Source of the DNA: Micromonospora gifhornensis
GTDB lineage: Bacteria; Actinomycetota; Actinomycetes; Mycobacteriales; Micromonosporaceae
DNA: 42,024 nt
Direction of reading: 5' to 3'
Assembly (NCBI RefSeq): GCF_016863515.1
Contig: NZ_BOPA01000051.1
Location: 1-42,024, forward strand
Part shown: in pieces, positions 1 to 6,283 of the stretch
How positions within the stretch are numbered: the first letter of the stretch is position 1
Layout: each line of letters opens with the position of its first letter
Notes under the pieces: model-generated
Told to the model about the DNA's origin: nothing
Database searches by the model: none
What the model saw: only the letters and a program-made list of their open reading frames with translations
Translations under genes and position numbers: made by a program

Positions 1-171
1 TCTTAGTGCGTTGCTTATCCGACACGAAGAGAGCCGCTCCAGGCGGACATCCCGTCACCTCCAGCAGCCCTGCCTGTAGCGCGAGCCACGAAGAAGCAGC
101 ACCGTAGTCGTCCGACCCGTCGCCAAGACTCGGCAGCGTCGCTCGTACGGGCAGCACGTTCGTGCTCTGGC
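1..171 (-). CDS. Possible gene fragment cut by the IS630-type element
   Basis: One minus-strand frame is open from the edge of the insertion sequence to the window edge and reads as plausible protein, including GDGSDDYGAASSWLALQAG and a later CPPGAALFVSDK. It has no start codon next to the element, so it would be the 3' part of a gene interrupted at the TA target. If the element and one TA copy are removed, the same frame continues into the right flank as far as a GTG at about 1760. Third-position GC is lower than in neighbouring genes, and I recognise no family. It may be a pseudogene remnant or non-coding. Confidence 0.25.
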
Positions 172-173
172 TA

Positions 174-198
174 GTGCCGTGACCACGAACGTTCACGG
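174..198 (+). repeat. Left terminal inverted repeat of the IS630-type element
   Basis: Starts GTGCCGTGACC directly after the TA at 172-173 and matches the reverse complement of the right end except at two adjacent-region positions. It contains the palindromic core GAACGTTC. The transposase GTG start lies only eight bases after its inner edge. Confidence 0.85.
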
Positions 199-206
199 TT
201 GTACGT

Positions 207-1305
207 GTGCGGCGGCTGAGTGATCAGGAAGGTCAGCAGCTGCTGCGGATCACTCGCCGGGGAACCGGTTCGGCGATCCGGCTGCGGCGGGCGATGGTCG
301 TGCTCGCTTCGGCCGGTGGGAACACCGTGCCGGCGATCGCCCGCCTGGTGCAGGCCGATGAGGCCACGATCCGGCAGGTTATCCACCGGTTCAACGAGAT
401 GGGGATGGCCAGCCTGGACCCTCAGTGGGCGGGTGGCCGCCCCCGCCGGATCAGTAGCGACGAGGAGCAGTTCATCGTCGAGACGGCCCACACCCGCCCC
501 GAGAAGCTGGGGCGGCGTTCACCCGCTGGAGTATCCGCAAGCTCGCCGACCACCTGCACCTGCACGCCAGCCGCCGGGTCCGGATTGGGCGGGAGCGACT
601 GCGGCAGATCCTGCACCGACACCGGATCACCTTCCAACGGACCAAGACGTGGAAGGAGTCCACCGACCCGCAGCGGGACACCAAACTCGCCCGCATCGAG
701 TACGTCACCAGCCACTTCCCGCAACGCGTGTTCGCCTTCGACGAGTTCGGGCCCCTCGTGATCCGCCCCCAGGCCCGCACGGGGTAGGCGCCCTCGGCCA
801 TCCGCACCGGCTGCCAGCGAACTACCACAAGCTGCACGGCGTCCGGCAGTTCCACGGCTGCTACTCCGTCTGCGACGACCAACTCTGGGGCGCCGTCCGG
901 CGCCGCAAGAGCGCCGCGAACACCCTCGCCGCACTCAAGTCGATCCGAGCAGCCCGCCCGGACGGGGCACCGATCTACGTCATCCTGGACAACCTGTCCG
1001 CGCACAAAGGCCGCAAGATCCGGGCATGGGCGGCCCGCAACAAGGTCGAACTCTGCTTCACCCCGACCTACGCCTCCTGGGCCAACCCGATCGAAGCCCA
1101 GTTCGGACCGCTACGCACCTTCGTCATCGCCGGATCCCACCACCGCAACCACCCCGCGCTGACCCGAAAGCTGCAGGCCTACCTGCGGTGGCGCAACACG
1201 AACGCCCGCCACCCCGACGTCCTGGCCGCCCAACGCCGCGAACGCGCCCGCATTCGCAGCGAACGCCAACGACGCTGGGGCCACCCCACCACCCGCGCAG
1301 CTTGA
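207..1305 (+). pseudogene. IS630-family transposase, broken by two frameshifts
   Basis: DDE transposase of the IS630 family, which cuts and pastes the element at TA sites. The N-terminal helix-turn-helix part (ending ...RPEKLGR) is read in one frame from GTG 207 to about 514. The middle part, with RKLADHLHLHASR and the first catalytic aspartate in FAFDEF, is in a second frame that stops at 785-787. The C-terminal part, with the second aspartate in VILDNLSAHKG and the catalytic glutamate in ANPIEAQFGPL, is in a third frame ending at 1305. Each switch is explained by loss of one base. Put together, the protein would be about 365 aa, normal for the family. Two separate shifts without slippery runs argue for decay rather than programmed frameshifting. 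Confidence 0.85.
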
Positions 1306-1359
1306 ACCCCAACACTCCGACACGTTGGTGGTTACGGCACTGCATCTGCTGCCCGAGCA

Positions 1360-1629
1360 TCAGGCCTCGCCGGTTGGTCGCCCCACCTCGCCAAGCGCAT
1401 CCAGTAGCCGATTCCTCGCCTCCTGCAATCGGACGGGATAGTCCGGCCTGAACACCTCCGCCAGCGAGGTCTCCAACGTCCCGGAGATGCGATACAGCGG
1501 GGACCACACCGCACGATCGCGATCGACCAACTCGTCGAAATCGGCAGTGCCCATCATCCGGTGAAGCCAGTCTGAGAACACCAACGCCTCGTCCCGGCTA
1601 AGCCCGATCATGAAGTCGTCCTCCGTCAC
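1360..1629 (-). CDS. Small hypothetical protein carried inside the IS element
   Basis: An 89-aa acidic ORF (GTG start, MTEDDFMIGLSRDEALVF...) convergent with the transposase and wholly inside the terminal repeats. It is predicted mainly helical, with a hydrophobic/aromatic first half (VFSDWLHRMM) and a C-terminal RLQEARNRLLDALGEV helix. No signal peptide, membrane segment or cysteine is seen. I do not recognise the family. It looks like a soluble host-type protein rather than a transposition accessory. Only 27 bases separate the start from the right terminal repeat, so any promoter must overlap the repeat. ATG 1611 is an alternative start. Confidence 0.55.
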   Translation of the reverse strand: MTEDDFMIGLSRDEALVFSDWLHRMMGTADFDELVDRDRAVWSPLYRISGTLETSLAEVFRPDYPVRLQEARNRLLDALGEVGRPTGEA

Positions 1630-1656
1630 CGCGCCGAGGCTACCGTCCGCTCGACA

Positions 1657-1681
1657 CCGTGAACGTTCACGGTCACGGCAC
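1657..1681 (-). repeat. Right terminal inverted repeat of the IS630-type element
   Basis: Reads inwards as GTGCCGTGACC from the TA at 1682-1683. Its inner 16 bases (1657-1672, CCGTGAACGTTCACGG) form a perfect palindrome; the left end carries the same palindrome with two changes. This inner dyad is a likely transposase binding site and may overlap the passenger ORF promoter. Confidence 0.85.
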
Positions 1682-1866
1682 TAGCTAGCCGCAGACCGCC
1701 TCGATGACGACCCGCCACCTGCCTTCCCGTGGTGACCGCCGGGTGCCGGTGATCTGTCACGCAAATGTCATCCAACCGTGCGGTCGACTCCAAGGTCCTT
1801 GCGCAAGGTGGTCACCGATCGGGACGGCGCGTCGGGTTGCCGACCTCGACGACGAAGGAGACCGCT

Positions 1867-2172
1867 GTGGTGATGCCGTGGCCCTGGCCGATGCCCGACG
1901 ATCATTCGTTCCGCGCACTGTGGGACGCGCCGCAGGACCATGACGAGGATGTCCGTCTCGCCGCACTTGTCGCCCAGCGACTGAGCGCCGACTGGAGCAC
2001 CCGTCGTCAGCAGATCACAGTAATGGTGCAGAACCGCGTCGTGATCCTCACCGGTCTGGTCGCCGGCGCGGAGACCCGGCGGGCCGCCGGCGAGTTGGCC
2101 TGGGACGTCGAGGGCGTTGCGGATGTCTGCAACGCCCTCCGACTTGCCGGGCATCGACGCGGCCGTCGCTGA
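1867..2172 (+). CDS. BON-domain protein
   Basis: About 101 aa. After a proline/tryptophan-rich N-terminus (MPWPWPMPDDH) comes one BON (OsmY/nodulation) domain: VRLAALVAQRLSADW, then ITVMVQNRVVILTGLV and the closing VEGVADVCNALRL. BON domains bind phospholipid surfaces or small ligands. In actinomycetes single-BON proteins of this size are often stress-associated and cytoplasmic; no signal peptide is seen here. Three in-frame start codons stand together (GTG 1867, GTG 1870, ATG 1873). AAGGAG at 1855-1860 best suits GTG 1867. The gene is convergent with the STAS gene across a repeat-rich spacer. Confidence 0.75.
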   Translation: MVMPWPWPMPDDHSFRALWDAPQDHDEDVRLAALVAQRLSADWSTRRQQITVMVQNRVVILTGLVAGAETRRAAGELAWDVEGVADVCNALRLAGHRRGRR

Positions 2173-2233
2173 ACTTCGACCCGCTCGCGCCGCCCGGCAC
2201 CGGCGAGCGCGAGCGGGTCGGACTTCACCCCCC

Positions 2234-2285
2234 ACGCACCCACGCACCCACGCACCCACGCACCCACGCACCCACGCACCCACGC
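2234..2285. repeat. 8-bp tandem repeat, 6.5 copies
   Basis: Six perfect copies of ACGCACCC and a partial seventh, in the spacer between the convergent BON and STAS genes, directly abutting the palindromic repeat at 2284. It looks like slippage-type expansion with no coding role. Confidence 0.9.
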
Positions 2286-2355
2286 GATCTTGCACTTCTC
2301 GACGGGGCAGATCCCGCGATAAGCCGCAAAAAGGCGACCGAAAGTGCAAGATCGC
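2284..2355. repeat. Palindromic intergenic repeat, GATCTTGCACTT family, copy 1
   Basis: A perfect 14-bp inverted repeat (GCGATCTTGCACTT at 2284-2297, its complement at 2342-2355) with a 44-nt loop, placed between the ends of two convergent genes. A second copy with the same arms lies at 7915-7995, also between convergent genes. The base before the right arm (GACCGA) is shared while the rest of the loop differs. Likely a dispersed REP-like element that may also work as a two-way terminator. Confidence 0.75.
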
Positions 2356-2441
2356 CGCAGCGTGGGCTCGCCGTGCGGGGCGTGGGGGTGGTGCCGGGCG
2401 GGCGGGCGTGCCTCGGGCCGCAGGGTCGGGTGGGGGCCGGG

Positions 2442-3017
2442 TCAGGAGGCGGCGGTGGTGGGGGCGGCGTTCCGGTCGGCTGCCAGGTACGCGAGGGCCG
2501 CGGTGCGGGTGTCCGCCACGGTGAGCACGTCGTGCAGGCCGGTGACCTGCAGGACCTGGCGGATCAGCGGCGACGTCACCGCGACGCAGAACCGCGCGCC
2601 GCGTTCGACGGCGTCGTGGTGGGCGCGGACGAGCAGGCCGAGGGCGATGGAGTCGATCAGGTCGGTACGCACCAGATCCACCAGCACGTGACCGCCCATG
2701 TCGGCCGCGTGTCGTAGCGCCATGCGCAGGGTGTCGCCGGTGTCGAGGTCCACGTCGCCGGCGGTGGTCACCACGGTGACGCCGCCGAGGTGCTCGATGC
2801 CGAGGATGCCGCCGGGCGGGGTGCCGGGCGTCGGGCCGAACCGGATGCAGTGGGCGCACCGGTGGGGACCGTCGGCCAGCGGGGATCCGCCCCAGCCGTG
2901 CTCCGACAGCAGGGTCCAGACGACCTCGCCGTCGGCGAGCGGACGCGTACCGGTGACGCTGTCCCCGCAGTTGTCACAGGTCAGGGTGGCCAGTTGGGCA
3001 GCCAGGACGACGGCCAT
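2442..3017 (-). CDS. STAS-domain protein with N-terminal CxxC motifs
   Basis: 191 aa from the ATG at 3017, which has GAAGGAG seven bases upstream; the frame is open further upstream but that part is not protein-like. The N-terminal 55 residues hold two Cys pairs, CDNC (about 15-18) and CAHC (about 53-56), suggesting a zinc ribbon. Residues about 72-175 form a STAS domain (IEHLGGVTVVTTAGDVDLDT; VDLVRTDLIDSIALGLLVRA; GLHDVLTV). STAS proteins of the SpoIIAA class bind anti-sigma kinases and are switched by serine phosphorylation; SIAL may hold the phosphosite. No partner kinase is adjacent. It is divergent from the MRJP-like gene. Confidence 0.8.
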   Translation of the reverse strand: MAVVLAAQLATLTCDNCGDSVTGTRPLADGEVVWTLLSEHGWGGSPLADGPHRCAHCIRFGPTPGTPPGGILGIEHLGGVTVVTTAGDVDLDTGDTLRMALRHAADMGGHVLVDLVRTDLIDSIALGLLVRAHHDAVERGARFCVAVTSPLIRQVLQVTGLHDVLTVADTRTAALAYLAADRNAAPTTAAS

Positions 3018-3182
3018 ACCGGGCTCCTTCCCACGTCGTGATGATCGGCCACCCACCCTGCACGGGCCAGGTGGCGGGCACCGCGCGGACACATGACGGT
3101 TGGGTGACGAATCGACTTCCGGTGGGCGTCGGGTCGGATGGCTGACCGCCGACTGCCGCGACACCGTTGATCTGGGACTATG

Positions 3183-3208
3183 ACAGTGAGGTACGGAAAT
3201 ATCACTGT
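3183..3208. promoter_or_regulatory. Inverted repeat, possible operator, before the MRJP-like gene
   Basis: ACAGTGA at 3183-3189 and TCACTGT at 3202-3208 form a 7-bp perfect dyad with a 12-base AT-rich centre, 20 bases before the start codon at 3229 and in the divergent STAS/MRJP-like intergenic region. The spacing (19 bases centre to centre) suits a dimeric regulator. No regulator gene is adjacent. Confidence 0.4.
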
Positions 3209-3228
3209 GTGCGACAGGAGGTCGAAGG

Positions 3229-4335
3229 ATGCGGACCGGACTGCCCACCGATGAACCAGTCGGCACGCTGGAGGTCGTACACCGATTCCGGGGGCCGATG
3301 CCGACCGGGGTGACCGTCTCGCACCGCGGGCGGATCTTCGTCAATTTTCCCCGCTGGGGCGACGAGGTGCCGGCGACCGTGGTGGAGCTGCGCCACAACC
3401 GCGAGGTGCCCTATCCCGACCTGCGGTGGAACTCCCCCGCCGGCAACGATGACGCATCGGCGTTCGTGTCGGTGCAGAGTGTGGTGGTCGATCCCGTCGA
3501 CCGGCTCTGGGTGCTCGACACCGGCAGCCCGATGTTCCAGCCCACCGTTCCCGGCGGGCCGAAGCTGGTACGCATCGACCTCAACACCAACACCGTCGCC
3601 CAGGTGATCACCTTCCCGCCCGACGTGGCGCTGCCCACGTCGTACCTCAACGACGTGCGCTTCGATCTGCGGCGGGGGACGGCGGGGATCGCGTACATCA
3701 CCGATTCGGCGGACGGCGCGCCGAACGCGATCATCGTGGTGGACCTGGCCAGCGGCACCTCGTGGCGGCGGCTGAACGACCACCCGTCCACCAAGGCGGA
3801 GTCGCTTGTGAACTTCCGCCCGGTGGTGGAGGGTCGGCCGTTCCTGGTCCGACCGCCGCAGGGGCCGCCGCAGCCGGTGGGCGTGGGCGCGGACGGCATC
3901 GCGATCTCCGCCGACGGCGTCCGGCTGTACTACTGCGCGCTCGCCTCGCGCCGCTGGTTCAGCGTGGCCACGGACGCGCTCGCCGACCGGAGCGTCGACG
4001 AGGACGAGGTGGCCGCGACCGTACGCGACGAGGGCGACAAGGGTGGCGGTTCCGACGGCCTCGAATCCGACGACGCGGGGCGACTCTACCTCACCAACTA
4101 CGAGCACAACGCGATCCTGCGGCGACGCCCCGACGGCGAGTACGAGACGGTCGTCCACGATCCGCGCCTGCTGTGGCCCGACACGTTGAGTGTGGCCAGG
4201 GACCGGCACCTGTACGTCATCGCCAACCAGGTGCACCGGCAGCCCCCCTTCAACCGCGGCCGGGACCTGCGGCGCAAGCCGTACGCCCTGTTCCGGACGC
4301 GCATCGACGCCGGCCCGGTCCTGTTGCGGCCCTGA
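3229..4335 (+). CDS. Major royal jelly/yellow-like beta-propeller protein
   Basis: 368 aa, ATG with AGGAGGTCG upstream. The sequence matches the bacterial MRJP/yellow-related propeller family (relatives of SMP-30 and gluconolactonase). Features seen: MPTGVTVSHRGRIFVNFPRW at the start, SVVVDPVDRLWVLDTGS, LNDVRFDLRRGTAGIAYITD, DGIAISADGVRLYYCALASR, and a late LWPDTLSVARDRHLYVIANQ blade. No signal peptide or membrane segment is visible, so it is predicted cytoplasmic. Family members are often lactonases or amine/dye-binding proteins, but the substrate cannot be read from the sequence. It stands alone downstream of a dyad at 3183-3208 and is followed by a small acidic gene. Confidence 0.75.
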   Translation: MRTGLPTDEPVGTLEVVHRFRGPMPTGVTVSHRGRIFVNFPRWGDEVPATVVELRHNREVPYPDLRWNSPAGNDDASAFVSVQSVVVDPVDRLWVLDTGSPMFQPTVPGGPKLVRIDLNTNTVAQVITFPPDVALPTSYLNDVRFDLRRGTAGIAYITDSADGAPNAIIVVDLASGTSWRRLNDHPSTKAESLVNFRPVVEGRPFLVRPPQGPPQPVGVGADGIAISADGVRLYYCALASRRWFSVATDALADRSVDEDEVAATVRDEGDKGGGSDGLESDDAGRLYLTNYEHNAILRRRPDGEYETVVHDPRLLWPDTLSVARDRHLYVIANQVHRQPPFNRGRDLRRKPYALFRTRIDAGPVLLRP

Positions 4336-4437
4336 CCCGGCCCCTCGAACGGGTGGTGGTTGCGCCGGCCGGGGCGAGCGCCCACCGGTGCCCGCATAGC
4401 GTCGGTGGGACGTGACCCCGAGGTGAGGAGTGGGCCG

Positions 4438-4608
4438 GTGACCGAGCCGGAGGAAGACCAGGAGAAGACCCGCAAGACCGATCGGGTGCTCTTCTCCCCC
4501 GACGGCGATCCGCACCACACCCTGGCGGAGGCGCCGCAGCCCGACGAGCACCTGTCGGTGCGGTTCACCCACGACGACGAGACCGAGGTGGTCGACGACG
4601 ATCAGTGA
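4438..4608 (+). CDS. Small acidic protein of unknown function
   Basis: 56 aa from GTG 4438, chosen because GAGGTGAGGAG lies seven bases upstream. Very acidic and charged at both ends (MTEPEEDQEKTRK... ...TEVVDDDQ), with no cysteine, signal or membrane segment; probably largely disordered. I do not recognise the family. The strong ribosome binding site and codon bias support it as a real gene. Confidence 0.6.
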   Translation: MTEPEEDQEKTRKTDRVLFSPDGDPHHTLAEAPQPDEHLSVRFTHDDETEVVDDDQ

Positions 4609-4745
4609 CCAGCATGGCGCGGCTTGTCACCGCGCACCCTCAAGACTGATAATCATCAATGTTCTTGAGCCGGACGAGATCGGGCACCGGGCAGCCTCGA
4701 TCGGAACACCCCCCTGTACACATCCGTCCGGAGGACATCCTGCCC

Positions 4746-6098
4746 ATGAAGAAAGCGATCAAACTCGGCTGGGCCGCGTTCACGGCCATCGCCCTGACGA
4801 CGCTCGCCGCGCTGTCGATCCCGAGCCCGGCCTCGGCGGCCACCCTGACCGAGGTGACCAACTTCGGCGCCAACCCCAGCAACCTGCGCATGTACCTCTA
4901 CGTGCCGGATCGGGTCGCGCCGCGACCGGGCCTGCTGGTCGCGATGCACTACTGCACCGGCACCGGGCCGGCCCTGCACTCGGGCACTCAGTTCGCCGCC
5001 CTCGCAGACCAGTACGGCTACATCGTCATCTACCCGTCGGTGACCCGCAGCAGCCAGTGTTTCGACGTCTACTCGCCGCAGGCGCTACGCCGCGGCGGTG
5101 GCAGTGACCCGGTGGGCATCATGTCGATGGTCGACCACGTTCGGTCGCGTTACTCGGTCGACCCGTCCCGGATCTTCGCCACCGGCGTGTCGTCCGGGGC
5201 GATGATGACAAACGTGATGCTCGGGCTCTACCCCGACGTCTTCGCCGCCGGCGCCGCCTTCGCGGGGGTGCCGTTCGGCTGTTTCGCCACCACCAACGGC
5301 TCGGAGTGGAACAGCCAGTGCGCCAACGGGCAGATCAGCCGTACTCCCCAGCAGTGGGGTGACCTGGTGCGCAACGCCTACCCCGGTTACAACGGCCCGC
5401 GTCCGCGGATGCAGACCTGGCACGGCACCAATGACGACATCCTGCGCTACCCGAACTTCGGCGAGCAGATCAAGCAGTGGACCAACGTGCACGGGCTGAG
5501 CCAGACCCCCACCGTGACTGACAGCCCGCAGGCCGGCTACACCCGCACCCGCTACGGCGGCTCCGGCAACTTCGCGTCGGTTGAGGCGATCAGCATGCAG
5601 GGGGTGTCGCACAACCTGCCGGTCGATGCCACACAGGCGATCCGCTTCTTCGGTCTGAACAACCCGTCCACCACGCCCACGCCGACTCCTACGCCGACCC
5701 CCACCCCGACTCCGACTCCGCCGCCGGTGTCGCCGACCCCGACCCCCACGACGTCGCCGACCCTGCCGCCGGACTGGGCCTGCGAGGTCCACTACGAGGT
5801 CAACGCCTGGAACACCGGGCTGACCACCTCGGTGCAGATCACCAACACCGGCAGTACCGCCATCAACGGCTGGAGCCTGGCGTTCACCCTGCCCGGCGGG
5901 CAGACCATCACCAACGGCTGGAACGCCACGTACTCGCCGACCTCCGGGGCGGTGACCGCCCAGAACGTCTCCTACAACGGCACCATCGCGCCGAAGACCT
6001 CGACGACGATCGGGTTCCAGGCCAACCACACCGGAGACGCCGGTAAGCCGGGAGCGTTCATGCTCAACGGCCGCTCCTGCTACGACTCCCCCAGATGA
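4746..6098 (+). CDS. Secreted CE1-type esterase with CBM2 (acetylxylan or feruloyl esterase)
   Basis: 450 aa. A Sec signal peptide covers about residues 1-31 (KK, hydrophobic core, ASA/A cut). The esterase domain of the PHB-depolymerase/CE1 family spans about 33-310. The nucleophile is Ser149 in GVSSGA, with an oxyanion-type MHYCTGTG at about 67-74, an aspartate in WHGTNDDIL and a histidine in GVSHNLP. A proline-threonine linker (about 318-338) leads to a C-terminal CBM2 (about 344-448, starting CEVHYEVNAWNTG) that binds cellulose or xylan. The enzyme should remove acetyl or feruloyl groups from xylan outside the cell. ATG 4746 is preferred because the signal peptide begins there and GGAGG is 11 bases upstream. 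A hairpin follows the stop. Confidence 0.85.
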   Translation: MKKAIKLGWAAFTAIALTTLAALSIPSPASAATLTEVTNFGANPSNLRMYLYVPDRVAPRPGLLVAMHYCTGTGPALHSGTQFAALADQYGYIVIYPSVTRSSQCFDVYSPQALRRGGGSDPVGIMSMVDHVRSRYSVDPSRIFATGVSSGAMMTNVMLGLYPDVFAAGAAFAGVPFGCFATTNGSEWNSQCANGQISRTPQQWGDLVRNAYPGYNGPRPRMQTWHGTNDDILRYPNFGEQIKQWTNVHGLSQTPTVTDSPQAGYTRTRYGGSGNFASVEAISMQGVSHNLPVDATQAIRFFGLNNPSTTPTPTPTPTPTPTPTPPPVSPTPTPTTSPTLPPDWACEVHYEVNAWNTGLTTSVQITNTGSTAINGWSLAFTLPGGQTITNGWNATYSPTSGAVTAQNVSYNGTIAPKTSTTIGFQANHTGDAGKPGAFMLNGRSCYDSPR

Positions 6099-6107
6099 TC
6101 CGGTAGG

Positions 6108-6142
6108 CCGCCGCCCCACGGAGGCACGCCGTGGGGCGGCGG
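6108..6142 (+). terminator. Hairpin after the CE1-CBM2 esterase gene
   Basis: A perfect 14-bp GC stem (6108-6121 with 6129-6142, arm CCGCCGCCCCACGG) and a 7-base loop, nine bases after the stop codon. There is no T-tract, as is usual in actinomycetes. Confidence 0.7.
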
Positions 6143-6212
6143 TACGGGTCCGCTGTCCGTGAGCACCGGCACCTCGACACGTCGCTGGTCGGGACCCGAC
6201 TCGCGCCGTTCA

Positions 6213-6226
6213 GGAAAGCGCTTACC
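6213..6226. promoter_or_regulatory. LacI-type operator-like dyad before the ricin/beta-helix gene
   Basis: GGAAAGCGCTTACC is a near-perfect 14-base palindrome around AAGCGCTT, the usual shape of a LacI-family operator. It lies 57 bases before the start of the secreted beta-helix gene. The motif differs from the CGAAA-N-TTTCG dyads of the xylan block, so a different LacI-type regulator may be involved. Confidence 0.45.
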
Positions 6227-6283
6227 CTGGCAGGTGCCTCGCCCCCCTTCACCACCACCCGTCCGTCCGGAAAGGAAGCTCAC

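Larger units (their letters stand above)
174..1681. mobile_element. IS630-type insertion sequence with TA duplication and a passenger ORF
   Basis: A 1508-bp element bounded by 25-bp terminal inverted repeats (174-198 and 1657-1681, two mismatches). It is flanked on both sides by TA (172-173 and 1682-1683), the target-site duplication expected for the IS630/Tc1-mariner superfamily. It holds a decayed transposase on the plus strand and, unusually, a second ORF on the minus strand filling the 3' third. The longer-than-usual tail behind the transposase is what makes room for this passenger. The ends and target duplication are intact, so the element could still be moved by a related transposase acting in trans. 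Confidence 0.85.

Noticed and set aside
500..790. Programmed frameshifting in the IS630 transposase
   Set aside because: Two shifts are needed, neither lies at a slippery run or hairpin, and the middle frame ends at a stop; decay explains it better.
2234..2285. CRISPR-like array
   Set aside because: The unit is 8 bp with no spacers; it is a simple tandem repeat.
1768..2859. A 363-codon minus-strand frame with repeated GCVGAWVR
   Set aside because: The repeated peptide is just the translation of the 8-bp ACGCACCC tandem repeat; the frame crosses the BON and STAS genes.
5670..5765. Short repeats of ACGCCGACTCC type as a regulatory array
   Set aside because: They encode the Pro-Thr linker of the CE1-CBM2 esterase.
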